Positions 1 through 14,200 of a stretch of DNA of 64,000 bases are shown piece by piece. The stretch is from NCBI GenBank assembly GCA_903813345.2, contig CAIIXF020000006.1, forward strand, positions 20,343,936 through 20,407,935, given 5' to 3'. The number at the start of each line of letters is the position of its first letter. Within the stretch, counting starts at the first letter, position 1. The translations under genes and the position numbers were made by a program. Below the pieces are notes generated by a model that saw nothing but the letters and a program-made list of their open reading frames with translations, searched no databases and had not been told where the DNA came from. Source of the stretch: Owenia fusiformis. Taxonomy: Eukaryota; Annelida; Polychaeta; Sabellida; Oweniidae.

Positions 1-92
1 TAGTTATCACATCCTACAACCCTTTAGAGTGTGAAAAGGGGTCGTAGGATGCGATAAGCGAGTAGATAGTTACCAGTTTCGCCACCATGTGG
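1..92. repeat. Hairpin plus end of a dispersed MITE-like family
   Basis: Bases 4-26 and 34-57 form an imperfect 23 bp stem (ATCCTAC against GTAGGAT). Bases 55-92 (GCGAGTAGATAGTTACCAGT onward) match, in reverse orientation, the right end of the element at 15966-16479, so this is probably a cut-off copy. Confidence 0.6.
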
Positions 93-235
93 CTCGTTTG
101 GGTCAGATAACATTGCAGATATAGTAGAAAGTTCAACCCGAACTAGAAGTCACATGTTCAAAAAAAATAAAATTTGCAAAGTTGATTAACAATTTTCGAA
201 ACCATATTTCACATGTTTCAAGATGTACTTTTACA

Positions 236-660
236 TGTTATGATGTTATCATAACTAAATTAATGTCATTGCTGAATTTATAAAATAAGTTTCCATACGT
301 AAAATAAAAAATAATCGAAAATAATTAAAATGGGACGGAGGGGGGGGGAGGGGACGGAGGGGGGGAGTAATAATTCTATAAAGTGAAACAACTTCACACG
401 AATTCTTGTATTTGAAAAATGAACTCATTAACTTAGTAAGAAACTGGATGATATACCCCTGGAGACTGAAAAATGGGGACATTTGGAGTAAAAGGACTTA
501 AAGTCGCGAAACATCTCTAATCATGTCTTATATACATATTGCTCCCCCCCTCCGTCCCCTCCGTCCCAAATTCATTATTTTCGATTATTTTTTATTTCAC
601 ATATGGAAACTTATTTCATAAATTCAGCAATGACATTAATTTAGTTATGATAACATCACT
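236..660. repeat. Large inverted repeat with G-rich/C-rich inner ends
   Basis: The arms at about 236-366 and 541-660 are near-perfect inverted copies (TGATGTTATCATAACTAAAT against ATTTAGTTATGATAACATCA). The inner ends are GGGACGGAGGGG and CCCCTCCGTCCC, and the loop is about 175 bp. A second CCCCCCTCCGTCCC occurs at 919-933. No protein is encoded. Confidence 0.85.
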
Positions 661-960
661 TACAAGTATTTATTACAGGTCGTCCAGACCATTGTTGCTT
701 GATTTATAGCAAAAACGTTGATTTGTGCCTGTTGATGGCCTTGCGCCTTTTTAATAGATCTCATACCTTAGATGCGTATCGTTTCAGAAAAAATCCCAGG
801 AAACCTAACATATTCTACCATACCATGCGCCTATCCATTAAGGAATTCAATAGTAAACTTTTTCTTGAAAAAATAAATCTTCCAGATTTGTTGAATTTCC
901 TAGCAGAAATTGCCTGCTCCCCCCCTCCGTCCCATATTCACGATCACCGGGCGTGAGTTT

Positions 961-3444
961 ATGATACATCAGATTTTTTTCATACAAAATATAGATCAGA
1001 TTAGATTACTTTTTAAGCTTTCTATATACTGCATCCAGAAAAGAAACTTTGTATGAAAATATATTGACAGATAGTGGAATTAAACCAGTTTTTAAATAAA
1101 AATCAACAAAACACATTTTTTTATTTTTAAAGGTTTTAATATTTTCAAAATTAAGGAATCACTATCTTTTTGAAAAGAGGATAGCACTCCTAGCGACTGG
1201 CAGATGACATATGCCCTTTTTTCTATCTGGACTTTAATCCAGAATTAATATGCCCTTGCAATAATTATGTGCCCTTGGATTGGGAAGTGAAGAAGAGATT
1301 TAAATAGTGTATACACACTTTAATCTATTGTAAACAGAGTATAATCAAATATCTATTTGTTCTTTTAACTTACAAATGCCAAAATCGGTACATTTCTAAA
1401 AATATCATTTTCTTAAATCTATTGTTTTCTCAAAGTATGACTACATGATTTCCATAGCAATGAGAATAGAGAGAGAGATTTCTAAGTTAGGTTAACTTTT
1501 GGACAATGGATACAATTATCAAAACAGTTTCCATTGTTCAGTGCAAGTTAAAAACTCTTAAATAACGTATTGTCTTCACTAAAATTTTGCACTAAATTCT
1601 ACACACACACTCTCGAGTTCAATAACTACTGACTATCTATCTACTGGTACCTATGCTTGTTAACAAGACAGACTTTTTGGAAGTATTTTATTAAATTGTG
1701 GCACTAAAAATGATTTTTGCACAATTCATTTGAAGAAAGAACTTATTACCAAGAACTGATTGTACAGAAGCAATATTGTGTAGTATTTAGTGTGAAATCT
1801 ATGAGACAGACTGGCCTTTACTTAAAATATAGGAAGGGTTTTTAAAGTCACAAGGGCACCCAACCATCAAGCTTGTTTGGATAGAAGCATTCTGCTTTTA
1901 ACAATACATATTGTGAATGACAATTGACAGCGTTTACAATAAAATAACTAAAATACAATAAAATATACAAGAGGCAGTGATTACGCAAAATGCTTATTTC
2001 CAAATAGGCTTGAATTAAATATTCTAAAATACAGTAGTACAGTACAGTACATATACACATTCTACAATGATTTTACATATATTACAAAAATAACATAATT
2101 GGTGTATTATATATCAGTCACACATTCTACGTTCAATTTACTACAACCTCATGAAAACTACCCAACCATCTTTCGCATATACACATTTATGAGAGAAATA
2201 TAGATATGCAACTTGTGTTAAAGGCCTACCCATTAAAACGTATTAAGATTGTCTGTTTGGCAAAATATAATTAATCTTGGATTTAGACATCACAAGAATT
2301 TATTTGTAGAAATGTTACAGCAATTTATAGGATATATCACAATAATTATTTGCAAGAAGTTATTGGAGACATAAAAAATAAATGCTGTGCTAAAAGCGGA
2401 TGTAAACAAGGGATTAGCTTGACAAAATGTCACCACATTGTCCCTTATTGCAATTTGTTACATATGCCCAACGCAAATTGTTACAGACGCCAAACTCTGA
2501 ATGCCGATCAATGTCCACAAAAAAGTTGGAGACTGTACCAATATATTCTCAAACCTTCAATTCGATAACAACTGATAGTAACATTAGCCTGTGTATATGT
2601 AATTTGAAGAATGTAGTTTTATTTTGTTTATTTAATTTATTACTGTTTGTACTGTACATGAAATTGTAATATTTTATTGTTGGATGTAAGTTTAGCCTGA
2701 ATAGGGCATCAGTATAAATGAATCCTATATTGCATAATGTCAAAGATAATTGGGTATTTTTCATGTTATCCAATAAAATACATGTAAAATGTACACTTCA
2801 TAAGACGAGACAGTTACATTCAATTCAAAATATGTGCATCTAGTTCGTAATTGTCTCTAGGGTAGGACAACCAAATGTGCTCAGATTCTCACATTTATAT
2901 TAATAATGGCATACATCGTGATTATCTTTAAAATTACAACATTTTGAAATCAATAAATGACACATTAGGAAATCTAATACTTAATGTATAATCTTTAAAG
3001 ATGTAATGGAAAATACAAGGCAAATAGGAACCTTCCAATATCTAAATGTTTATGTGAAAGTAAACTAAGAGTTCAAAGCCTGAAGTAATGTAAGACAAAA
3101 AAATTGAGCAAAACTTACTATTGTCGGCAAACACGCTAATAGCATCTATAAAAAACTAATTGACATCAAAAAAGTGAATTTCCCAAAAATTTGCAAATCT
3201 TAAATACCAGATATGAATTTATACAATGCACATTACAAAATTTCAGTATTTTCTCATCAATGTTTTTGCACATATTTCTCGTCATATTCAAAGGACATCA
3301 TAAGTACATTTATACATTAAAGTACATCCAATTCTCATTTTTTTGTCCTAAACAGTATGCTTCTCTATAAAATTAGTATCTAACATCAATAAGTTTGAAA
3401 TCTTTTTATTGACCTATAATAGTACAGCACACAAAAATTACCAT
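961..3444. other. AT-rich stretch downstream of the host gene, no gene seen
   Basis: No coding segment with recognisable similarity or exon structure. The short open frames here are low-complexity. The host gene's poly(A) signal could lie in 1-5048 on the minus strand but cannot be picked out. Confidence 0.5.
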
Positions 3445-3474
3445 TTTTAAACAGCAACTCCCCAGTAGTAGCAA

Positions 3475-3952
3475 ATCCCACCGAACAATCAAATCACTTA
3501 AATTCAGCGGCCATCTTGAAAATTTCTATTTTAATCAGAAGAATTTGAATCATTTAATCCGTCAACTAGTATTTAAATTATCAAATATGACATCTTAACA
3601 AAAATGATGGCCATTTTAAATTCAGTGGTCATCTTGAAGTTTTTCCTTGTGCAGGGCTCCCATGTCACTAGGGCATTAATTTGGATATAAAAAATTATCT
3701 AAATCCATCAACTGGTTTTAAAATAATCAAATATTATATTTTTGCAAAAATGGTGGCCATCTAAAAATTGATCTCCCATAGGCCAATTGAAAATTTCTTC
3801 TTGAGCATAGGCCCGATGCCAATAAGGCACCAGTCTGTAAAATTTGAACCAAACCTGTAAACTGGTATTTGAGTTATTGCCGAGACAGACAGACGAACGA
3901 ACAGATGGATGGAAGGCATTTCTTTATCCCTCATGAACTATGTTCGGTGGGA
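3475..3952. mobile_element. MITE-like element with ATCCCACCGAACA inverted ends
   Basis: The left end AATCCCACCGAACA is inverted at the right end as TGTTCGGTGGGAT. Internally it holds GGCCATCTTGAA-type repeats, the phrase GAGTTATTGCC, and a short GACAGACAGACGAACGAACA run just before the right end. The same arrangement recurs at 47433-48554, which defines a family. Confidence 0.7.
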
Positions 3953-3964
3953 TAATAAAAACAT

Positions 3965-4318
3965 GACATGTTCAATACATAAACTTGTACATGTATTGAT
4001 ACATTCACTCAATAAGTACAATACATTGACTTGTACATGTATTAATAATACATTTATTTGTACATGTATAAATACAATTACTTGTACATGTTTAATACAT
4101 TTACTTGTACATGTATCACTATACTTGTACATGTTCAATGAGTTTACTTGTACATGTATTAATACATTTACTTGTAGATGTATTAATACATTTACTTGTA
4201 CAAGTATTCATACACTTACTTGTACATGTATTGACACACTTATTTGTACCTGTACTTTAGATTTACTTATGCATGTACATGTATTAATACATTACTTGTA
4301 CATGTATTACATGTAACA
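3965..4318. repeat. Minisatellite of ACTTGTACATGTATTAATAC units
   Basis: About 14 degenerate units of 24-30 bp with core TTACTTGTACATGTATTAAT. The core is close to self-complementary (GTACATGTAC), so both strands look alike. Open frames here (Cys/Thr-rich) are artefacts of the repeat. Confidence 0.85.
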
Positions 4319-5048
4319 GCACCATGTTGACTTACACCTACATGTATTTTGAATATAAATAGATGTATTACAGTTCATGTACATTTAATCAAATTCTGGA
4401 ATATGTCAATATATTCCATGTGGCAATTTTAAGATATCATAAATAATTGCACAAGAATCAAGAAACTGGTTATGTGAGAATCGAGAAACTATTTTCAAGT
4501 TGATCATTTTATATCTCGTTCATCAATTCCTAATGACGTGCACTAATTTTCAGATATATACTCAACTCACAAACATATACACCTATAAAGGGCTACCATA
4601 GAAATGTTTCTAAAACATTTATGAATAATAATACAAAAACATGGATAAATTGTAAAAGTTTGTAACTGTTGTTGTTCTTCTCCTTTGTTACATTGCACCT
4701 TATGATGAGAAGTAGTATTCAATTCAATTCAATTCATATCTTAAACTGTGATGTCACACATTTTCAATTGTGATATCACATATGCTTAATAGTAGCATCA
4801 CATATTTTCAAGCTACAGTAGATCACAATCCACAAAGTTGAACTTTGATATGTCCAATCAATGTACCAGATAGCTCAGCTCTCGGGTAACACATCATCTC
4901 CATATTTGGTTATTATGGCCATATTTGGATGTTTGAATTGGCTAAATCACATAATTTACACAATATCCTAACATGGATATCATCCCATTCGCGCTATAAA
5001 TTATTTTCAGATCTCCGTATCTGGATATTTTACCCATATAAGGCAATA

Positions 5049-5238
5049 TCACACCTCTACGTCATTGTAAAAGAAGAATCCATGTTGTTCTATGAGTGTT
5101 ACTACAATGTCCTCCAAGTGTTTTGAGATTAAGGCCATTTTTTCAAATGACGGTATTTCTGGCCGTAATAGTGTCGGCCAGAAGCAAATGGCGAGATTTT
5201 TGATGTCCATATTATTTTGATCACTAAACTCTGTCACC
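5049..5238 (-). CDS. p190RhoGAP coding exon 27 (end of RhoGAP domain, stop codon)
   Basis: Residues 1708-1770. The acceptor is TTTTAG/GGTGAC. MDIKNLAICFWPTLLRPE holds the GTPase-contacting NLAxxxxPxL motif (vertebrate NLSICFWPTLMRP). The protein ends FFFYNDVEV, with a TGA at 5049-5051. Vertebrate paralogues continue with a proline-rich tail that is not seen here. Confidence 0.96.
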
Positions 5239-8200
5239 CTAAAATAACAATGAAATAAGAACTTAAAATAGGTATATTAAAAACATTGTTGAACATTGAG
5301 AGGGAATGGAAAGTTATTTTAAGATTGAGCCACGAAATACTTTTGAAAAATCTAAGCTTGACTAATTGCAATTGAACAGAAAATGTTCACATCTCCCTAC
5401 AGAGAGAATAATGGGGTTCTTTATTTTATAGACAATGATTGAAGAAGGCTTTGAGCAACTGTGCTTTAAATTATTTTCATTTCATATTTTTCACTTACTT
5501 ATGAATGTGTGTAATGACATAGCGGAGAACCTCTCTGTTGACATCAGGGAGTTTCTTCAGGACACCACGCAGAGCTAAGAGACGTCCACTCTTATCAGGG
5601 ATACCTGGCGAAACAAACATGTACACAATATAAACCTCCATGCTGGCTATCTGGATCCAGAGGTGTAGTCAGGAATGAGGCAGGCAAGGCAAGTGCCTCA
5701 TCAAACACAATATGCCTCACCTCACCATATTATGATGCAGACAAGGACAATGCCTCAACAAACATATTATGATGCAGGCAAGGATAGTACCTCACCAAAT
5801 ATATTATGATGCAGGCAAGGACAATGCCTCACCAAACATATTATGATGCAGGCAAGGACAGTGCCTCACCAAACACATTATGATGCAGGCAAGGACAGTG
5901 CCTCACCAAACACATTATGATGCAGGCAAGGACAGTGCCTCACCAAACACATTATGATGCAGGCAAGGACAATGCCTCACCAAACACATTATGATGCAGG
6001 CAAGGACAATGCCTCACCAAACATATTATGATGCAGGCAAGGACAATGCCTCACCAAACACATTATGATGCAGGCAAGGACAGTGCCTCACCAAACACAT
6101 TATGATGCAGGCAAGGACAATGCCTCACCAAACACATTATGATGCAGGCAAGGACAATGCCTCACCAAACATATTATGATGCAGGCAAGGACAATGCCTC
6201 ACCAAACACATTATGATGCAGGCAAGGACAGTGCCTCACCAAACACATTATGATGCAGGCAAGGACAATGCCTCACCAAACATATTATGATGCAGGCAAG
6301 GACAATGCCTCACCAAACACATTATGATTCGGGCAAGGACAATGCCTAACCAAACACATTATGATGTGGGCAAGGACAATGCCTCACCAAACATATTATG
6401 ATGCAGGCAAGGACAATGCCTCACCAAACACATTATGATGCAGGCAAGGACAGTGCCTCACCAAACACATTATGATGCAGGCAAGGATAGTACCTCACTA
6501 AATATATTATGATGCAGGCAAGGACAGTGCCTCACCAAACACATTATGATGCAGGCAAGGATAGTACCTCACCAAACACATTATGATGCAGGAAAGGACA
6601 GTGCCTCACCAAACACATTATGATGCAGGCAAGGATAGTACCTCACCAAACACATTATGATGCAGGCAAGGACAGTAACTCACCAAACATATTATGATGC
6701 AGGCAAGGACAGTGCCTCACCAACACCAATATGCCTCACCAAACATATTATAATGCAGGTAAGGACAGTGCCTCACCAACACCAATATGCCTCACCAAAC
6801 ATATTATAATGCAGGCAAGGACAGTGCCTCACCAACACCAATATGCCTCACCAAACATATTATAATGCAGGCAAGAACAGTGCCTCGTCAAACACATTAT
6901 GATGCAGGCAAGGACAGTAACTCACCAGACATATTATGATGCAGGCAAGGACAGTGCCTCACCAACACCAATATGCCTCACCAAACATATTATAATGCAG
7001 GCAAGAACAGTGCCTCGTCAAACACATTATGATGCAGGCAAGGACAGTAACTCACCAAACATATTATGATGCAGGCAAGGACAGTGCCTCACCAACACCA
7101 ATATGCCTCACCAAACATATTATAATGCAGGTAAGGACAGTGCCTCACCAAACATATTATGATGCAGGCAAGGACAATGCCTCACCAAACACATTATGAT
7201 GTGGGCAAGGACAATGCCTAACCAAACACATTATGATGCAGGCAAGGACAATGGCTCACCAAACATATTATGATGCAGGCAAGGACAGTGCCTCACCAAA
7301 CACATTATGATGCAGGCAAGGACAGTGCCTCACCAAACACATTATGATGCAGGCAAGGACAATGCCTCACCAAACATATTATGATGCAGGCAAGGACAAT
7401 GCCTCACCAAACACATTATGATGTGGGCAAGGACAATGCCTAACCAAACACATTATGATGTGGGCAAGGACAATGCCTCACCAAACACATTATGAAGCAG
7501 GCAAGGACAGTGCCTCACCAAACACATTATGATGTGGGCAAGGACAATGCCTCACCAAACACATTATGATGTGGGCAAGGACAGTGCCTAACCAAACATA
7601 TTATGATGCAGGCAAGGATAGTGCCTCACCAAACACATTATGATGTTGGCAAGGACAATGCCTAACCAAACATATTATGATGCAGGCAAGGATAGTGCCT
7701 CACCAAACACATTATGATGTTGGCAAGAACAGTGCCTCACCAAACATATTATGATGCAGGCAAGGATAGTGCCTAACCAAACACATTATGATGCAGGCAA
7801 GGACAATGCCTCTGGAATTGAGGCCCAATGCTAGGATGATATCCTATTTGGCTTTAAATTGCCTATTTCAAATCCTGACTATGGAATACATACATATGGA
7901 TGTAAAAGTAATTGATGAAATAAAATTTTGAAGAACACAAAAAGGGACTTGATGTAGTCTTAATGAGTGATGATTGAAGTTTAAATAAAAATGAGAATAC
8001 AGGTATTTAATGATCTATATTCATTTAGAATTCAGCACAAGTTTTCAAAATTAAGGATTCGTTATGTGACATTAAGACCCAGATAATAATAGTCTAAAAG
8101 AGAAAATCAAAATATTATTTTTCTCCAACACACTACTTTTAAATCTGAACTAGTGCCAAAGACTGTAAACTTGGAGTTCAATGAAAGAATAAAACACACC

Positions 8201-11200
8201 AGAGTTACAACATACACACAGGGGACACGTATTATATAATACAAAACTAATAGAAGCCTCTTTACTACTGTCTAGGTCTCGCATCAATGCTCTGGTTTCC
8301 CACTTTTTCCATTCCCTTTTTTGTAACTTCAAGCAGTCCGGCGAGAGTCTTATGATATACATTTAAAACGAGTTCAATGCATTTCATGAACTATTTCATA
8401 AATGGATTGAACTCGTGGCATTTTCTGACACGACAGACCACACAAAAAGACATCTACAAAACGCTACAGTATTGATGAAGTATTGATATAAAACATAAAG
8501 TTGGATCACAAAAATAAGCAACACAACATATTATACCTAATATACATGTACAACTAAATATCTAAAAACCTAAAGCCCACAATGTCGCTAAAGCCAAATC
8601 GCAGAGGCTATAGGTAATTACTCAACAAAAGGGTGAATAATTTAATGTATACTTTAATACCTTCAACCATCTTATATTCTGTGAAATAAATGTTAAATAG
8701 TATTAAATTATTATAACAAATTTCGCCATTTATTATGAAATTTTAAATACAAATCATAGTTTTTGTGATTTACATTTTTCACGTCAATTAATCATGCTTG
8801 AAAGTCAATGTAGGCAAATGAAGATTATGTTTACTTGGAATGACAATACTGAAAATTTCTTTGGGGTGTCCAAATTTTAGGAATATTAGTTGTGGCGACT
8901 CACCTGCAGCCTCAATAAGCTCGTCATAGAAGGCACTTGGAACGAGTGGTTCATGAAGGTCACTAAAGAATGTCTTCAATGCAGTGGCAAAAGCATTTAC
9001 AGGAATGTCCAGGGACGCAAAGTCTATATTAGGATCTGAAAGTGTAATAAGGAGACATTCTAGACACATGCATACATGAGAAAATTTCATCAAAAACATA
9101 ATTATATTTAGCCTTCCAATATGGTGGATAATGAAACAGAGTAAATTGAATTTCTTTGTTGTTTATCATTTTGCAACTCAGATGAAAATCTGAGGCTGTG
9201 TTGGCTGTTATAACATAAGATGACCAACTATTACCATCCCTTCAGAAAAATCGAATGAAGAGCGTAATAATGAAAACTAGGTATTGCATTCATTGTCAAC
9301 GTTTTGCATTTAGTAACCAATTATCACGTATTATGACATGTATTTCATTTATTGGCCAGGTATTGGATTATTTTTAAACCACCTGGTTACAGACATTTTC
9401 TGCGGGGTTTCTGTGATCTCCCTTATTTCAGTAGCGGGTATCACCCCACATTCATAAAGGTTTATTTAATTAATTTATTTGGTAAAAGACATTGGATTTC
9501 CTTACCTTCTTTAAACTTGTCAAATAGGAGCTCAACTTGGGCCCGGTTGCCAGGCACTCTGTAAAGACCTTCCATTGTAATTCCTAGAAGTCAGAAAAAT
9601 ATAGTTTAATATCATGAACATTTAATGACATTTTAACATATCAATAGATCTGTGGGTCGTAATACTTTTTGGCGCAAAAAGAGGCGTAATAGTTTCACAA
9701 ATAGGGCTTTGCAAAAAAAGTCTTAGGTTTAAAATGAAGAATCTGAATTTCTCAACTCTTGTCAATGCTCGGCCCATCCCTGAGTCTCTGAGTATCATTG
9801 CTTGTTTGTTTTATTTATTATCATTTTTAGGAACAATGATTATGTAAACATTTTGTTTAGAAAAGGCTGTTATCATAACAAGGCATGTAAACTCAAGTAG
9901 GATTGGCTCCCAAGATTCCAACTTGATATATTAATCTCCAAGAAATTTGTTCAGTGCTGATTGTGCCTCCATATTTTTAAAGAAGTCTACAGGCTGATAT
10001 AAGAGGAGGGAAAACCCCATGATTCAATTGATGACATTCGATTTCCTACTTCGCACCCCTCCTTTCCCATAAGTATGTATATTTATACTTCCCTCCATCT
10101 TGATTTTCAAAGTTTTCAAATTGACCTAGTTTTAAACCAATCAACGATCGACTCGCTAAACCAATCAGCGATGATGTCATCTCAATATAGATTTACATTA
10201 TAAGCGTATGTCATCTTTGAACCCTGGGGTTTCTCCCCCTCTTGGCTGATATACTAAGGATAGGAATGATGAAAATGTTGTTTTATCAATGTCTGACACT
10301 ATAACAGACTATAAATTCATAATAGCATTCCAAAAGATTTGAACTGATATCTTGATCACTTCTTTTGAGTTTTGAAATTATTTGTTAGGTAATAAGACAA
10401 AAACTCGCAATTCGAATTCTGGACATGAAAAATGGAGGCTGTTTAATTTTAAATTTTGTATTCACGACATGACTCCATATGTGGCAGAATGTCAAAATGA
10501 AATGCAGCAAATCCTTCTTGTGTAAACTATTACATCTCTGTGTATCTTATTCACCATTATACAGGGGGCACAGTAAATGCAATTTTCTGGAATAATAGCA
10601 TTAATATTGTGGCATTAATTCCTTTAGTGTTACCCTGTATTGACTCAACCTCATAAAACATTGTCTCAATAAATGAATACTTGTTTCTGTCTTTGACATT
10701 ATTTGAATCATTTCGTAACTTGTTAATCATGAAATATTGACTAGCTTATTTGGTAAATACAAACAAAACCAGATTTCTCCCTGTACTTTTGGTTATTTGA
10801 GAGCATTGCTTGATGAAAAATGTAAGGAGATGATTCTAATTTTGTGACACTCTGTACAGTGCTAATCAACAAGGCAAACATTTCTAAAATAAACATCTAC
10901 TGATATAGTCAAATAGCGGCCTTACAGTTTGGTATTTCATACTTGGTATGTACATATATTGACCTACTGTACATAAAGTAACATGCAAACTCAGATATAG
11001 ACGTTTCACTGTTATTAAAATAACTGGATGCTTAAAAAGTAGTGTTTTGTGAACCCTACTAAAATATACAGTGTATTGGCAGGCTGTATACTCAATGACT
11101 TGCAATTTATATGGCTATACACATATATCTCTACAAGTTTTCACATTTAAATCAATACATCCATTGGTGATCTGTTAAGACTGTGACCTATGCGTGCAAG

Positions 11201-14200
11201 TTTATCTTAAGTATTAGATTACATTTAAGCAAAATGCCAAATTATGACATAACTGAGTCACCAGTGCCCAGGTGGACTTAATGTATATTTCATTTATTAC
11301 ACATTCGTGATCTGTGAAGATGGTGGAGAAAGGACTGAAGAATACAAGGTAATATCCTTTGTAATTACTACTAGTTTTCATTCTTGTTTACCAGTGTAGG
11401 CCTTAGGGGCTGGTCTGCTGGTCATTACCAGGTTACTTTTGATACGGACCAGTTGATTTTTTCCCTAGGATAGGAAAATAACATTGCAACTGGTCCGTAC
11501 TTCCATTTTGACCAGCAAGTTTCAGATCCTTAGGGCCTACACTGTTGTTTACTAGATCTACTCTCATCACCCACTCGGGTGGAAAGTTCAAGAAAAAGGG
11601 GGTAGGAGAATATAAATTGTTATCAGGTTATATATTTGGACACTTTAAGGCAGATCTGCATGATGAGATGTTTTTGGAAGACCACTGAATACTCTAGTTA
11701 TTTACACATTCTAAAGAATTATCAACCCTCAATTAATAATCAAAGTAGACTAATGCACATTGTGCAAAAATGAAAGATGTAGACCTTGTTTGGAATGAGT
11801 TATATTTATCTAAAAATAGCACATGGTCATGAAATTTCATCATAGTACAGGCTGGCCTTAAAACTTGGATGTATCCATTTTGAATTGCTTTCCTTGAATA
11901 TTTACTTCATTGAAGTAAGTTCTTGAAGAAAGTGTTTTTAAGACAGAAGAAATTAACCACAATTATTTGATCCTCATTTTTACCAAACCTCAGCATCATT
12001 GAGAGTAAGCATCCTTACTAAGAGCCTATTTATTTTTATTCATTTAAAAGGGTATACACTATTTATAACAGTTGCACTCCAATACTATATCAGGTGCATT
12101 CCAATCTTCAAGCTTTGTCTTCAATCTAAATGATAATAGTTTTTTTGCAAAATATAAACTAATTTCTAAAAAAGACTTCGTGCTATTCAAAGTATCAATA
12201 GACTACCAAGACTTGAAAAATGCTCCTGAAAGACAACTGAATTCATTGATGGTGCCAAGTTAGTTATAGGTTCCGAACTCTTGAGTTTTGATTATTTTAG
12301 GATTAGAAATGAATGAATCCCTATAAAAGTTTACATGTACACTCGTTTAGATACATGCACACTAGTTAATAGTTAAAATAGTTTAAATATAGTTTATATC
12401 TTGTACGTATAAAAATAAAGTTTTTCATCTGATGCATATACAACTCATGTTCTTTATTTATTACAGGGCATGGTTGGGGATAGTGTTACTCATGGGGGTG
12501 ATTCCATGGGGGTCAGGAATGAAGGTCCTCCTACTTCCTGCCCCAGCTGGATCAAGCCATCTTTCCTATTTCACTGCAGTAGGAGAAGAACTTATTGCTC
12601 AGGGACATCAGGTTAGTGTTACCTTCTTTCCTCCATACACCTGGCAGACTCATTGCCCAGAATCATTAAATGAGTGACATTTTCTACCTGAAGCACATGG
12701 CTCTTCAAAAATACAATTTTTGTATGTTTTGTCTCGTATATTGTTTTCAAGTATACACCATGGTGCAACAAAAAGGGTGGATAAAATGCCATTACTACTA
12801 GGTATAATTTTTTAAATCCATCGAAAGTATATATTCATACAAATACAAATATACAAATGTATAAACCAAGAAAACTCATTTTCCCAAAGTGTGACATCAT
12901 GGAAATATCTCCTCAAGCTGATCACTCAGCCATCTTTTGACAGAAAATATTTGCTTGTGAATAACCAAAAACCACTCATGAGATGCTTACAATTTTTGTT
13001 GCTATTTTTAGGTGGGCTTAATTGTAACCCCATACTTGAAGGATAAAATACCAAAAAGTTTCAAAGAGACAAAATCATCAATCTATTACTGGGACACCAA
13101 AATCACACCGCAGGATTTGTCAGATGCCTCAGTAGGCAGCCTGAATTCAGAAGCGAATCGAGAAAAAGATGCTTTTGAAAATTTTATGAAATTAGCTGGA
13201 AAAATGAGAGATGATATAGTTCCGTTTCTAGAAGACGCTGATACCATAGCAAAAATGAAGGCAGAAAATTATGACATTGTTATAGTTGATGGGTTTATAC
13301 TAGGAAGTTATATCTATATTGTTCCATATAAGTTGAATGTACCATTCTGTACCCTGATCACCCCTTTTGTAGCTGAGTTTATGGGGTCTCCAGCACTACC
13401 TTCGTTTACTCCTAATTTGATGATGCCCTATACACAAGAAATGGATTTGGAGCAGAGAATACAGAACTTTTTTGCTTCCGTCATGTTTGGGAGAATGATG
13501 GAACATAACTTGCCATCGGTTGATGACTCTTTGATAAGACATCTCGTTCCTGAAAGACCCCCAATACGCATCATACCAGACCTGGTAAAGCAGTCTGGCC
13601 GTTGGCTTATAAATTCAGACCCCTTGATGGATTATCATCGTCCAATAATGTCAAATATTGTCCAAGTAGGGGGGCTCACCATCCATCCTGCCAAATCACT
13701 CACAAAACAGTTTGAAGATTTTGTTTCAAAATCGAATGGATTCATCATTGTATCATTTGGGTCTGTGGTTAACTCTATCGATGATGATGTTGCAAATAAA
13801 ATGATAAAAGCATTTAAGAGCATAAAGTATGACATTATCTGGAGATATCCAGGAGATAATACAATAACAGTCCCTAACAATGTGATGATATCAAAATGGC
13901 TGCCACAGAATGATTTACTAGCAAATCCAAAAGCGAAGCTTTTTATCACACACTGCGGCAATAATGGGCAAATTGAAGCACTGCATCATGGGATACCTAT
14001 GCTCGGAATGCCCTTTTTTGGGGATCAGAAACAGAACAGCATCAGAATGGAGTTTAAAGGATACGGGATCCACATGAATGTTCAAAAATTCACATCAGAT
14101 GAACTCGAAAACAATATCAATGAAATCATCAGCAATCCGAAATACACAGAAAAGATTCGAAAAGCTTCTAGGATTTTCAAATCTCAAGAAAGTCCTAGAA

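Noticed and set aside
3909-4316. 135-codon Cys/Thr-rich frame
   Set aside because: It runs over the ACATGTA minisatellite and has no independent support.
5677-7812. CRISPR-like regular repeat array
   Set aside because: The units are contiguous with no unique spacers, and the context is an animal intron; it is a minisatellite.
13635-13961. 108-codon minus-strand frame inside the UGT
   Set aside because: It is antisense shadow of a strongly conserved coding exon.
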